Shown: positions 25,819 to 36,397, numbered from the stretch's first letter. The stretch is 64,000 nucleotides of DNA from Novosphingobium sp. 18050 (GCF_902706195.1 NZ_CACSJO010000004.1:62001-126000); one strand, 5' to 3'. Numbers and translations: made by a program. The notes: generated from the letters alone by a model not told the origin.

Positions 25819-27201
25819 CTAACCTGCTTTCGCGTTCTGCCAAGCCGCCAAAGCGCGCTCCCTTGCCTTCCGATGATCGACCAGCCGATCAGGATACCCC
25901 TTCGGCCGGGCCATCGGCGACGGATCGTGGATTTCGCCATCAGCCAGGTCGGACAGTTCGGGCACCCATTCACGTATATAGCCTGCGGAGTCGAACTTCT
26001 CCGACTGCGAGAGCGGCGCCATGATCCGCACGAACATATTGGCATCCACGCCCGAGCCCGCAGTCCACTGCCAGTTCACCGCATTAGAGCCATAGTCGGC
26101 ATCGACCAGCGTGTCCCAGAACCACTGCTCGCCCTCACGCCAGTCCACCAGCAGGTGCTTCACCAGGAAACTGGCGGCGATCATACGCACGCGGTTGTGC
26201 ATCCAGCCGGTGTGCCAAAGCTGGCGCATCCCGGCATCGACGATGGGATAGCCGGTGCGGCCCTGTTGCCACGCGGCTATCTGCGCGGTCACGTCGCCTC
26301 CGCTGCGCCACGGGAAATCGTCGAAGGGTTCGCGGGCCGATTTGGCGCCATAGTCCGGGTACTGGAGGATCACGTTCTGCGCATAATCGCGCCAACCCAA
26401 CTCCCCTAGGAAAGTGCCTACCGAGCCGCCTGCATCTGCCACCGCGTGCCATATCTGCGCTGGCGAGATTTCTCCAAAATGCAGGTGCGGCGAGAGCATC
26501 GAGGTGCCCTCCACGCCCGGCAGGTTGCGCTGGCCTTCGTAGGCAGCCGCTTCTTCGATGAAGGCGTGAAGCCGCTTTTTTGCCCCCGCCTCGCCGGGCT
26601 CCCACGTATCGCACAGACCGCCCGCCCAGTCGGGTTTCGTGGGGAGCAGCGCCCAGTCCTCAAGGCTGTCTGACCGCGGCCACGAAGCCGGTGCGGCAAT
26701 CACCTGCGGGCGGCGCTCCGGCTGCGGGGGCGGCAGGCGTTCGCGCAAGGTTCGCCAGAACGGGGTGTAAATCTTGTAGAGCCCGCCGGTGCCCGTCGTC
26801 ACCGAACCGGGAGGGGCGAGATAATTGCCGTGGTGCAAGCACAGCTCAGTCTGCTTCGCCACCGCTTTCTCGGCATTGCGCCACCATGGTTCATAGTGAT
26901 GCAAAGCGTGGATTTCCCTGGCGCCGGTTTCCTCGGCCAGGCGCGCCAGCACCTCCTCGCTCTTCCCCCTGCGCAAGATCAGCTGCGAACCCTTCTCCCG
27001 CAGCGCGGCATCAAGCCTGGCAAGCGAGTGATGCAGCCACCAGCGCGAGGCGCCGCCCATAGCACGGTGCCGGGGCGTCTCGTCGTCGAGAACGTAGACC
27101 GGGATCACGGAGCCTTTTCGAGCGGCCTCCGCGATGGCAGGCTGGTCGGAAAGGCGCAGGTCGCGCCGCAGCCAGACGATAACAGGGGAATTCATGGACA
27201 C
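25819..27201 (-). CDS. phr: Deoxyribodipyrimidine photo-lyase
   Basis: A 460-residue class I CPD photolyase. It has the N-terminal antenna-binding fold (VIVWLRRDLRLSDQPAIAEAARKGSVIPVYVLDD) and the FAD domain with TSMLSPHLHFGEISP, ELGWRDYAQNVI, QGRTGYPIVDAGMRQLWHTG, WMHNRVRMI and the Trp-rich NAVNWQWTAGSG segment. I kept the GTG at 27201 because AAGAGG lies 6 bases upstream. An ATG two codons later (27195) is the alternative. It heads a two-gene unit with cfa. Confidence 0.95.
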   Translation of the reverse strand: MSMNSPVIVWLRRDLRLSDQPAIAEAARKGSVIPVYVLDDETPRHRAMGGASRWWLHHSLARLDAALREKGSQLILRRGKSEEVLARLAEETGAREIHALHHYEPWWRNAEKAVAKQTELCLHHGNYLAPPGSVTTGTGGLYKIYTPFWRTLRERLPPPQPERRPQVIAAPASWPRSDSLEDWALLPTKPDWAGGLCDTWEPGEAGAKKRLHAFIEEAAAYEGQRNLPGVEGTSMLSPHLHFGEISPAQIWHAVADAGGSVGTFLGELGWRDYAQNVILQYPDYGAKSAREPFDDFPWRSGGDVTAQIAAWQQGRTGYPIVDAGMRQLWHTGWMHNRVRMIAASFLVKHLLVDWREGEQWFWDTLVDADYGSNAVNWQWTAGSGVDANMFVRIMAPLSQSEKFDSAGYIREWVPELSDLADGEIHDPSPMARPKGYPDRLVDHRKARERALAAWQNAKAG

Positions 27202-27236
27202 GCAACGCCTCTTGAAGAAGCGCGTTCCCTAAACCA

Positions 27237-27992
27237 ATGGTCGTGGCTTCCGAAACCCTCACGCTGCCGAAACGCGGCTACCGTATCGATCCGCGCAAGG
27301 CGCTGGTGTGCGCCGGACTGTGCTGGCTGGGCGCGGCCATCACCGCATGGGCAGTGCAGAGCGGGCATGTCGCGGCGCTCGACCGCATCGGACTGCTATT
27401 CTGGCGCGATGATACCCTCCAGCCCGAGGGCCCCGCAGGCCTGCTGGAAGCCGTTCGCGACGTTACCGCACTGGGCGGCGTAGTCCTGCGGAACATTTTC
27501 GCGATCGCAGCCGTAATCGCACTGCTCTTCCTGCGATTGCGGCGCGAAGCCGCGCTGCTGGCGCTGACAGTCATCGGCGGGTGGGTGGTCAACAGCGCGC
27601 TCAAGGGACTGGTCGGCAGGCCCCGGCCGCAGATCGTGCCGCACCTCATGGAAGCGGGCGGCAACAGTTTCCCAAGCGGGCACAGCTTCAATGCCGCTGT
27701 AGTCTATATCGCCATAGCCCTGGCCTTCGCCGCCCTTGGCAACCGCGCGTCGGTGCGGGCGACCGTGATTGGCGGTGCCATGGCGATCAGCCTCGTCATT
27801 GCCTGGAGCCGTGTCTGGCTTGGCGTCCACTGGCCGAGCGACGTCGTTGCCGGATGGCTGGGCGGTGCCGGCTGGGCTTTCCTGGCGAGTGCCCTGCTCT
27901 ACCGCCCGGCCAAGGCTACGGTCGACGCGGCCGAGGACATCAGCGAGCCGGACAACCGGGAACGAGCGTCGGAACCGTCGCGGAGACATTGA
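27237..27992 (+). CDS. PAP2-family phosphatase
   Basis: A 251-residue membrane phosphatase of the lipid phosphate type. The three-part active site is visible: KGLVGRPRP, PSGHSFNAAVVYIA and SRVWLGVHWPSDVVAG, with the catalytic His in PSGHS and in the last motif. Five or six hydrophobic segments are present. Likely substrates are undecaprenyl diphosphate or phosphatidic acid. The 3' end overlaps the opposite-strand DUF457 gene by 53 bp. Confidence 0.9.
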   Translation: MVVASETLTLPKRGYRIDPRKALVCAGLCWLGAAITAWAVQSGHVAALDRIGLLFWRDDTLQPEGPAGLLEAVRDVTALGGVVLRNIFAIAAVIALLFLRLRREAALLALTVIGGWVVNSALKGLVGRPRPQIVPHLMEAGGNSFPSGHSFNAAVVYIAIALAFAALGNRASVRATVIGGAMAISLVIAWSRVWLGVHWPSDVVAGWLGGAGWAFLASALLYRPAKATVDAAEDISEPDNRERASEPSRRH

Positions 27993-28917
27993 AGTTGCGG
28001 CTGAGCGCCGGGCCGGAAAAGCGCGCGTCGCCGAACGTCACCGTCGTCTGGCAGCCGTGCGGTTCGATCCGGGCTACCGGCATCTGGGACCAGGCGAGGA
28101 ATTTCACGACTTCTGGAGTCGCCACGGCAGCGCGGCGGACCAACGGGTCGGCCATGTTGTCGGCCACGGGCTGACCGGCTTCGACGAGGGCAGTGAGCCC
28201 ATGCAAGGGGTCGTAGCGCCCTTGCGTGATCGCTCCCCGCTCCCGCCAGATCACATCGCGGCGCCAGAACAGCAGCGGTTCGGGCGAGGCGAATATGCGG
28301 TCGGGGTTTGCCCGAAGCGGAGAATTGCCCGGTGCCTGCCACGCGAGCGCGGAGATGCCGATGTTCGCTGCGATGAAACCGATCACCCCCGCCAGCGCAG
28401 CAACGGCAGGCTTTCCCGCCGATCTGGCCCGGCGCTTCCAGCGCCCCCGCGCCAGCCACAGGCCGGCTCCCAGCATTGCCAACAGCCAGGGCGAGATGAT
28501 GAACAGCCCATCGGTATGGAACCAGCGCGCGCTCGACGGTGACAGCAACTGGATTGCATAGATGTTCTGCAGGTCGAGCAGCGGATGGGTCAGCGCTCCC
28601 ATATAGCAAAGCAACAGCAGCCATCCGGCGTTCATCGGCAGACCGCTTTTAAACACCGCGCCCCGGCGAATCTGCCAGTGGTCGAGCAACAGCAGTAGCC
28701 CTGCCAGCAAGGGCGGCATCAGCAACACCCCGCCGACAAGGCCATGGGTAAAGCCCCGGTGGGTGGCGAGCGGCACCCACGGCGCCCAGCCGAAAAATAC
28801 GTCGATGTCCGGCATGTTGGCGGCAAGAACGCAGGCGGCCAGCCCTTTGCGGGTGCGGCGCTTCAGCCCCGTTTCGGCCAGAGCCCAGCCAACAAGGCTG
28901 TGGGTGAGATTATCCAT
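27940..28917 (-). CDS. DUF457/YdjM-type membrane metal-dependent hydrolase
   Basis: A 325-residue membrane protein of the YdjM/DUF457 family. It starts DNLTHSLVGWALAETGLKRRT, followed by ANMPDIDVFFGW and ATHRGFTHGLVGG, in which the His and Asp residues are the proposed metal ligands. Several transmembrane helices follow, and the C-terminal 130 residues form a periplasmic part. Some members are SOS-induced, but no LexA box is apparent upstream. Its last 53 bp are antisense to the PAP2 gene. Confidence 0.88.
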   Translation of the reverse strand: MDNLTHSLVGWALAETGLKRRTRKGLAACVLAANMPDIDVFFGWAPWVPLATHRGFTHGLVGGVLLMPPLLAGLLLLLDHWQIRRGAVFKSGLPMNAGWLLLLCYMGALTHPLLDLQNIYAIQLLSPSSARWFHTDGLFIISPWLLAMLGAGLWLARGRWKRRARSAGKPAVAALAGVIGFIAANIGISALAWQAPGNSPLRANPDRIFASPEPLLFWRRDVIWRERGAITQGRYDPLHGLTALVEAGQPVADNMADPLVRRAAVATPEVVKFLAWSQMPVARIEPHGCQTTVTFGDARFSGPALSRNFNVSATVPTLVPGCPAR

Positions 28918-29045
28918 GATCTACGGGGAGTTGCATCGCGCAGTACTATCAACTGCACAATGCGACATGGCAACCCGCGGCGTCGTAACTACGCTTGGGG
29001 TTTCATCCTATGCTGGCAATGACGGGCTCAAGGGCATGGAGCGCA

Positions 29046-30089
29046 TCAATCCATCAAACCGTGTTTGTCACTCGGTGCCGCCACCGTCCACGTTTGTCCT
29101 TTAGACAGCAGTTTGCCGAGATCCGGCGTCTTGCCGGCGATCAGGGTGGCACGTTCCGCCACCACGGCGCTCTCGAACGTCGGCGCGGGATCGTCGTAGA
29201 TCACCCCCAACGCCATAGGAAATGCGCCGAAAGGCATCTCCACCAGCATATGCGCCAGCCCCCGATTGCGCGGATTGTGAACAGCCACTCCTGCGGCTTG
29301 CCAATTCCCATCCACAACATCGACGACCTTCAGCGAAAGTGTCTCAAGATCTAGTGACAGTCCCTTGGTTTCCTTGGCGAAAAGCAAAGGTTCACCGTCC
29401 TTGCACATAATCTGGTTATCGGACGCAACCGCCTTGGCGGTGAAGTCGTCGAAGCGGTCCTTGTTGTAGACGATGCAGTTCTGGAAAATCTCGATGAAGG
29501 CCGCACCCTTATGGCGGTACGCGGCGATGAGGACTTCGGGCAGGTCCTTCGACACGTCGTACCCCCGGGCGACGAACCGCGCGCCCGCACCCAGCGCGAA
29601 GGCGCAAGGCAGCGCCGGACGGTCGACCGATCCGATCGGCGATGTCGGCGAAGGAGTGCCCACCCGGCTTGTCGGCGAATATTGCCCCTTGGTCAGGCCG
29701 TAAATCTCGTTGTTGAACAGCATGATCTGGCAGTCGAGATTGCGGCGCAGGATGTGCATCGTGTGGTTGCCACCGATCGACATACCGTCGCCATCGCCCG
29801 TCACCAGCCAGACGTCGAGTTCCGGGTTGGCCAGCTTTATCCCCGTCGCAAACGCCGGTGCGCGGCCATGTATGGTGTGGAAACCGTAGCTCTCGATATA
29901 ATAGGGAAACCGGCTGGAGCAGCCGATGCCCGATACGAACACGGTGTTCTTCGGGTCCGCGCCGACCATCGGCAAAGTGCGCTGCACCGCCTTCAGGATC
30001 GCATAGTCGCCGCAGCCGGGGCACCAACGCACTTCCTGGTCGGTTTCCCAGTCCTTGAGGGTGGTCTGGATCGGGGTCATATCGTTCAT
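29046..30089 (-). CDS. korB: 2-oxoacid:ferredoxin oxidoreductase, beta subunit
   Basis: A 347-residue thiamine-diphosphate subunit. It has VRWCPGCGDYAILKAVQ near the start, GIGCSSRFPYYIESYGFHTIHGR, and the ThDP/Mg site GDGDGMSIGGNHTMHILRRN with LFNNEIYGLTKGQYSPTS. It pairs with the alpha subunit 22 bp upstream. The complex oxidises 2-oxoglutarate (or another 2-oxoacid) to the acyl-CoA while reducing ferredoxin. No ferredoxin gene is nearby. The gene order alpha then beta is standard. Confidence 0.94.
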   Translation of the reverse strand: MNDMTPIQTTLKDWETDQEVRWCPGCGDYAILKAVQRTLPMVGADPKNTVFVSGIGCSSRFPYYIESYGFHTIHGRAPAFATGIKLANPELDVWLVTGDGDGMSIGGNHTMHILRRNLDCQIMLFNNEIYGLTKGQYSPTSRVGTPSPTSPIGSVDRPALPCAFALGAGARFVARGYDVSKDLPEVLIAAYRHKGAAFIEIFQNCIVYNKDRFDDFTAKAVASDNQIMCKDGEPLLFAKETKGLSLDLETLSLKVVDVVDGNWQAAGVAVHNPRNRGLAHMLVEMPFGAFPMALGVIYDDPAPTFESAVVAERATLIAGKTPDLGKLLSKGQTWTVAAPSDKHGLMD

Positions 30090-30111
30090 GATGGGGCTTC
30101 CGTCCTCTCGC

Positions 30112-32091
30112 TCAAGGATGTTCGATTTCGGGGGCGGGGAGCTGGGTGTCGTTGACCGCCACCTCCCCGCCCTCGTTGCCGGTCACGCCGTTGAAGAAGC
30201 TGGCGATGGCCGCCTCGATTTCGGCGATGGCGAAAGGCTGGCCACTGGTCTTGGCCAGCGGCACCGCGTCGATCAGGAACTGGTCGCGCAGTACCGTCTT
30301 GAACTGGCCGGTGTTCATTTCCGGCACCAGCACATGCTCGAACCCACCAAGTAGTTCGCCCAGGTTCGCCGGCAATGGCCAGACATGCCGAACGTGGACG
30401 TGGCTCACATCGAGCCCTCTGCGCCGCGCCCGGCGCACGGCCTGATGGATCGGCCCGAAGGTCGAGCCCCAACCCAACACCGCCAGCCTGCCACGGGCCT
30501 CGCCCAGCGCCACGTCCTGCGGCGGGACATCATGGGCCAGCCCGTCGATCCTGGCTTTGCGCGCGTCCGTCTGCGCCTGATGGACGTCGGGGGCATAGTC
30601 GATATTGCCGGTGTCGATGGCCTTCTCGATCCCTCCGATGCGGTGCATGAGCCCGGGCGTGCCCGCCTTGATCCACGGCCGCACCCCGCGCGCGTCGCGC
30701 TTGTAGGGCAACACCTTGCCGCCGGGGTTGTTGCTTTCATCAAGGAAAGCCACCGGGAACGGCGTAAACGAGGCCGGATCTGGCACTTTCCAGGGTTCGG
30801 AGGCATTGCCAATGTAGCCGTCCGTCAGCAGGATCACCGGGGTCATATATGCTACCGCGATACGGCAGGCCTCGATCGCGCATTCGAAAGCGTCGGCGGG
30901 AGAGCGCGCGGCAATCACCGGCAGCGGCGCATCGCCGTTGCGCCCATATATCGCCTGATAGAGATCCGACTGCTCGGTCTTTGTCGGAAGGCCGGTCGAG
31001 GGGCCTCCGCGCTGCGAATTGACAATTACCAGCGGCAGCTCGGTCATGATCGCCAGCCCCATCGCCTCACCCTTGAGTGCGATGCCGGGGCCGGACGAGG
31101 ATGTGACACCCAACTGCCCGGCATAGGACGCTCCGATCGCTGCACAGATCGCCGCAATCTCGTCCTCGGCTTGGAAGGTGGTAACGCCGAACTCCTTCAT
31201 CTTCACGAGGTTATGAAGGATCGCCGATGCCGGAGTGATCGGATAACCGCCGAAGAACATCGGCAAATTCGCCAGTTGCGCCCCCGCGACAAGGCCGAGG
31301 CTGACCGCCTCCGCCCCTGTGATCGTGCGATAAAGGCCCGGCTCGCTGGCTACCGGATCGACATGCAGCTTCCTGAGCGGCCCGGCCAGTTCGGCGGTCT
31401 CGCCGTAAGCATGGCCCGCGTTGAGCGCAGCGATGTTCGCCTGAGCCAGCACCGGGCTTTTGGCGAACTTGGCGTTCAGCCAGTCGACCAGCGGCTGGCG
31501 GTCGCGGTCGAACATCCATAGCGCCAGCCCCAGAGTCCACATGTTCTTGCAGCGCAGCGCCTCCTTGTTGCCAAGGCCGAAGGGCTTCACCGCTTCCAAC
31601 GTCAGCGCGGAGATATCGAAAGCCAGAACATCCCACCTGGCAAGGCTGCCGTCGTCCAGCGGACTGGCCTCGTACCGGGCTTTTTCGAGGTTGCGCCTTG
31701 TGAACTCCCCGGTGTCAGCGATCACGAGGCCACCGGGCTTCAGCGCCTGAACATTGGTCTTGAGTGCGGCCGGGTTCATCGCCACCAGCACGTCGGGAGC
31801 ATCGCCGGCAGTGGTGATCTCGCTTGACCCGAAATTGATCTGGAAGGCGGAAACGCCGAACAGCGTGCCTTGAGGGGCCCGGATTTCGGCAGGAAAGTCA
31901 GGAAACGTGGCGAGGTCGTTACCGGCAAGTGCAGTGGACAGGGTGAACTGACCCCCGGTCAACTGCATCCCGTCACCAGAGTCGCCCGCGAAACGGACGA
32001 CGACCGCTTCGGGAGAGGCTTCGTGTACGGATGCCTGCGCATCCTGCCCGGCCCCTTCCGCAGAACCGTATTGGGCAGATCGTGTCGCCAT
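30112..32091 (-). CDS. korA: 2-oxoacid:ferredoxin oxidoreductase, fused gamma-alpha subunit
   Basis: A 659-residue subunit. Residues about 25-210 are the gamma domain (VVVRFAGDSGDGMQLTGGQF, APQGTLFGVSAFQINFG), and about 240-659 are the pyrimidine-binding and C-terminal domains (FFGGYPITPASAIL, FQAEDEIAAICAAIGASYAG, TSSSGPGIALKGEAMGLA, RGGPSTGLPTKTEQSDL). This gamma-alpha fusion is the two-subunit KorAB type found in aerobes. The upstream 297 bp, shared with the divergent rppH, should hold its promoter. Confidence 0.94.
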   Translation of the reverse strand: MATRSAQYGSAEGAGQDAQASVHEASPEAVVVRFAGDSGDGMQLTGGQFTLSTALAGNDLATFPDFPAEIRAPQGTLFGVSAFQINFGSSEITTAGDAPDVLVAMNPAALKTNVQALKPGGLVIADTGEFTRRNLEKARYEASPLDDGSLARWDVLAFDISALTLEAVKPFGLGNKEALRCKNMWTLGLALWMFDRDRQPLVDWLNAKFAKSPVLAQANIAALNAGHAYGETAELAGPLRKLHVDPVASEPGLYRTITGAEAVSLGLVAGAQLANLPMFFGGYPITPASAILHNLVKMKEFGVTTFQAEDEIAAICAAIGASYAGQLGVTSSSGPGIALKGEAMGLAIMTELPLVIVNSQRGGPSTGLPTKTEQSDLYQAIYGRNGDAPLPVIAARSPADAFECAIEACRIAVAYMTPVILLTDGYIGNASEPWKVPDPASFTPFPVAFLDESNNPGGKVLPYKRDARGVRPWIKAGTPGLMHRIGGIEKAIDTGNIDYAPDVHQAQTDARKARIDGLAHDVPPQDVALGEARGRLAVLGWGSTFGPIHQAVRRARRRGLDVSHVHVRHVWPLPANLGELLGGFEHVLVPEMNTGQFKTVLRDQFLIDAVPLAKTSGQPFAIAEIEAAIASFFNGVTGNEGGEVAVNDTQLPAPEIEHP

Positions 32092-32388
32092 TTTCTGATC
32101 CTCTCCGGCAGTTTTCTGCCTGAAATTCCTCTCTCCCGAGGCTGCTCGCTCCTGCCATGGCTGGCAATTTAGAAAACTCTCGCGCAGACAAACCTGTCAT
32201 TTGTCCGTCCGCATTAGCGGTCCGTTAGTGATGTGGACCACAATACCTGCTAGTCAAGAGGACTACCGTAGGCCATTCTTACCTGCCATGGTCGATGGCC
32301 CGGTGAAGCCGCTTTGGAATTCCTCTCAAGCACGTTCCCGTAAGCCCCTTTTGGCCTTGTTCCTTCAATTTCGGAAATACGCATCTCG

Positions 32389-32871
32389 ATGAATGACTTT
32401 TCGTCCCTGCCCTACCGCCCCTGCGTGGGTGTCATGCTCGTAAATGCCGACGGCAAGGTTTTCGTCGGCAAACGAATCGACACGCGCGAAGGCGACTGGT
32501 GGCAGATGCCCCAGGGCGGCGTCGACGACGGCGAAGACCTCAAGGCTGCTGCTTTCCGCGAGCTGTGGGAAGAAACCGGCGTTACCAAGGAGCACGTCAA
32601 GTTGCTCTCGCAGACCAAGGAAGAACTGCTCTACGATCTGCCTGAGGAGCTTCTCGGCAAGCTGTGGAAAGGCAAGTACCGCGGCCAGCGCCAGCACTGG
32701 TTCCTCGCCCGATTTGACGGCAACGACGATGGCATCGACCTCGAAGCACACAAGCCGGCCGAATTCTGCGACTGGAAATGGGTGGACGCCGAGCTGCTGC
32801 CCGACCTCATCGTGCCATTCAAGAAACGGGTCTACCGGGCTGTTCTGGAAGAATTCCGCGCGCTGATCTGA
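32389..32871 (+). CDS. rppH: RNA pyrophosphohydrolase
   Basis: A 160-residue Nudix hydrolase that converts 5'-triphosphate or diphosphate mRNA ends to monophosphate and so triggers decay. The Nudix box GGVDDGEDLKAAAFRELWEE, followed by TGV, fits GX5EX7REUXEEXGU. The N-terminus LPYRPCVGVMLVNADGKVFVGKR and the WQMPQGG segment are typical of RppH. No clear Shine-Dalgarno precedes the ATG. It is divergent from korA and is followed by a block of palindromic repeats. Confidence 0.94.
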   Translation: MNDFSSLPYRPCVGVMLVNADGKVFVGKRIDTREGDWWQMPQGGVDDGEDLKAAAFRELWEETGVTKEHVKLLSQTKEELLYDLPEELLGKLWKGKYRGQRQHWFLARFDGNDDGIDLEAHKPAEFCDWKWVDAELLPDLIVPFKKRVYRAVLEEFRALI

Positions 32872-32880
32872 GGCACTGCG

Positions 32881-33012
32881 ACAACGCCCTTCGACAAGCT
32901 CAGGGTAAGCGGAGGTCAGTTCGAACTGTGATCGGGAGGGTCAGTTTGAACTGCCCCTCATCCCGCTCAGGCTGAGCCTGTCGAAGCCCGCTCACGCAGG
33001 CACAGGCGTTGT
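32881..33012. repeat. Composite REP-like repeat block
   Basis: Between rppH and the convergent TPR gene lie nested inverted repeats: outer ACAACGCC (32881-32888) with GGCGTTGT (33005-33012); inner CTTCGACAAGCTCAGG (from 32889) facing CCTGTCGAAG (about 32978-32987); and in the centre two copies of GGTCAGTTYGAACTG (32914-32928 and 32939-32953), of which the first is the perfect 12-bp palindrome CAGTTCGAACTG. The CTTCGACAAGCTCAGG unit recurs near 18795 and 18850. Confidence 0.75.
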
Positions 33013-33017
33013 CGAGA

Positions 33018-33557
33018 TTAGTTCTCCGAAACCACCGGCTTGGTCGTCACCGCATCAGCGCTGACCATGCGCGGCGAAGGCCCCTTGGCGATCGCTGCCG
33101 CCAGGTTCTGCGTTTCCGAGCAGGACTTGCCGCAAAGCGTCTGCAGTCGGGCCAGGTTGCGGTTGGCCTTCTCGGTCGCGCCTTTTTCGGCCAGCGCCAT
33201 GCCCTCACCCGCGATGGCGACGAGATTGCGCGGATCGTTGTTCAGCGCGACGCGGTAATAGTGGAGCGCCTTGCCCTGCATGCCCTGACGACGCGTGGCT
33301 TCGGCAAGGCCCAGCAAAACCGTGACACTGCCCGGCTCCACTGTGAGCGCTGATTCATAAGCATCCACCGCACCATCGATCTGTCCCGCCGCCAACGCGC
33401 TACGCCCTTCGGCGATCAGCGCGAGTGCACGCGGGTCGAGCGCCTGGGCCGATTGGGAATGCGAGACGCTCGATGAAATGACCGCAATAAGGGAAAGAGC
33501 AACAGCAACGGGCATATAGCGCATCAGCAGGTCCTTGGCCGAGGTCTTCGTCCTCAT
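33018..33557 (-). CDS. Exported TPR-repeat protein
   Basis: A 179-residue protein with an N-terminal signal or anchor (RYMPVAVALSLIAVISSSVSHSQSA) and at least two TPR units: ALIAEGRSALAAGQIDGAVDAYESALTVEPG and VLLGLAEATRRQGMQGKALHYYRVALNNDPR, with a weaker third (GEGMALAEKGATEKANRNLARLQTLCG). The C-terminal part has a Cys pair (CGKSC). The start at 33557 sits 5 bases after AAAGG. It probably acts as a periplasmic adaptor. It overlaps no gene and lies just after rsmB on the same strand. Confidence 0.82.
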   Translation of the reverse strand: MRTKTSAKDLLMRYMPVAVALSLIAVISSSVSHSQSAQALDPRALALIAEGRSALAAGQIDGAVDAYESALTVEPGSVTVLLGLAEATRRQGMQGKALHYYRVALNNDPRNLVAIAGEGMALAEKGATEKANRNLARLQTLCGKSCSETQNLAAAIAKGPSPRMVSADAVTTKPVVSEN

Positions 33558-33574
33558 CATAGCCTTTGACGCTA

Positions 33575-34747
33575 TCACAGCCGGACGAAGCGTGCGACGA
33601 AAAAGCCGTCGGTTCCGTCATGATACGGAGACAATCTGAGGCCCGCTCCGCGCTGAGTGCCTGCCGGCAACACCGGGGTTTCAGCGCGAAAGCCGGGATT
33701 GCGGGCAAGGAAGTCCTCTGCCTGCCGCGCGCCTTCCGCATCGAGCAGCGAGCAGGTAACGAACACCAGACGCCCGCCCGGCCGAACCAGCCTCGCCGCG
33801 ATGTCGAGCAGACGCGACTGGATCGAGCCATAGCGGACCAGCTGCTTGTCGGTCAGGCGCCAGCGTGCCTCGGGGTTGCGCCGCCAGGTGCCGGTGCCCG
33901 AACAGGGCGCATCGACCAGCACTGCATCGGCCTTGTCCTCGAAGGGGGCAAGCGCCTCCATTTCGCGATTGGCATCGAGCAGCAGGGTCTCGATGCCCGT
34001 CGCCCCGGCGCGTTCTGCGCGGGGTGCCAGGCGCGAAAGGCGCGCGCGGTCGGCGTCGGCGGCGATCAGCCTGCCGGTATTCTCCATTGCAGCGGCAAGG
34101 GCGAGGGTCTTGCCTCCTGCCCCCGCGCACAAGTCGATCACCGTCTCACCGGGACGCGCGGCAACGACTTCGCAGGTGAGCTGCGAGCCGGTGTCCTGCA
34201 CTTCGACCATGCCTTCAAGATAGGCGCTGGTCTGTTCGATCCGGGTTTCGGGTGGATATCGCCAGCCATTGGCAGCGACGGTGCGCTGACCGCCCTCGGG
34301 CAGTTCCAGCGTACCCGCTCGCAGCGTATTGACGCGAATGTCGAGCGGAGCGCGGTCCAGCAGCGCTTCTGCCTCCGCCGCGTCGATGCCGCTCTCGGCA
34401 AAACGCTGCATGAGCCATGCCGGGGCGACGCCGCCCGCAGCGGCCCGCTCCCCCGCCCCAATGGCTGCGGGAGCATGGCGCGAGCCATCGAATAACGCGG
34501 AAACCTGAGGATCTTCCCCGGCAACGCGCAGCATTGCCGCGCGGCCGGTTTCGGGCACTTCACCACAGAGGCGGATCGCGCGGTAGGCCAGTTCGCGCAC
34601 GGCGCGGCGGTCACCGCTGCCGGCGAAGCGGCGCGTGCGGAACCAGTCGCCGATCAGGCGATCGGCCGGCGCGCCGTTCGAACGTGCGGCCTCGATCACA
34701 AGATCGAGGACTTCGATCGCGGCCTGGACGCGGGCGGCGGGGGTCAT
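33575..34747 (-). CDS. rsmB: 16S rRNA m5C methyltransferase (RsmB/NOP2 family)
   Basis: A 390-residue SAM-dependent RNA methyltransferase. The N-terminal NusB-like helical domain covers about 1-140. The Rossmann domain has VIDLCAGAGGKTLALAAAME, then VLVDAPCSGTGTWRRNPEARW with one catalytic Cys and FVTCSLLDAEGARQAE with the other. I chose ATG 34747 (MTPAARVQAAIEV), which starts conservation. It lies downstream of guaB on the same strand, and a repeat block separates them. RsmB is the best match, but other NOP2/Sun members are possible. Confidence 0.88.
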   Translation of the reverse strand: MTPAARVQAAIEVLDLVIEAARSNGAPADRLIGDWFRTRRFAGSGDRRAVRELAYRAIRLCGEVPETGRAAMLRVAGEDPQVSALFDGSRHAPAAIGAGERAAAGGVAPAWLMQRFAESGIDAAEAEALLDRAPLDIRVNTLRAGTLELPEGGQRTVAANGWRYPPETRIEQTSAYLEGMVEVQDTGSQLTCEVVAARPGETVIDLCAGAGGKTLALAAAMENTGRLIAADADRARLSRLAPRAERAGATGIETLLLDANREMEALAPFEDKADAVLVDAPCSGTGTWRRNPEARWRLTDKQLVRYGSIQSRLLDIAARLVRPGGRLVFVTCSLLDAEGARQAEDFLARNPGFRAETPVLPAGTQRGAGLRLSPYHDGTDGFFVARFVRL

Positions 34748-34820
34748 GAAATTCTTACCCGGTACGGAAAGGCTGCTCGCAAGACGACGAGGGGGCACGC
34801 GGTTTCGCGCGTACCCCTCC

Positions 34821-34860
34821 ACCATCGCTGCGCGATGGTCCTCCTCCCCGCTTCGGGGAG
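34821..34860. repeat. Tandem small hairpins between guaB and rsmB
   Basis: Two perfect small hairpins lie side by side: ACCATCGC-TGC-GCGATGGT (34821-34839) and CTCCCCG-CTT-CGGGGAG (34844-34860). They follow the guaB stop by 13 bp on the minus strand. This pattern is a frequent intergenic repeat in alphaproteobacteria and may reduce read-through into rsmB. Confidence 0.65.
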
Positions 34861-34873
34861 AAGCACCTGATTA

Positions 34874-36397
<1,524 letters not shown>

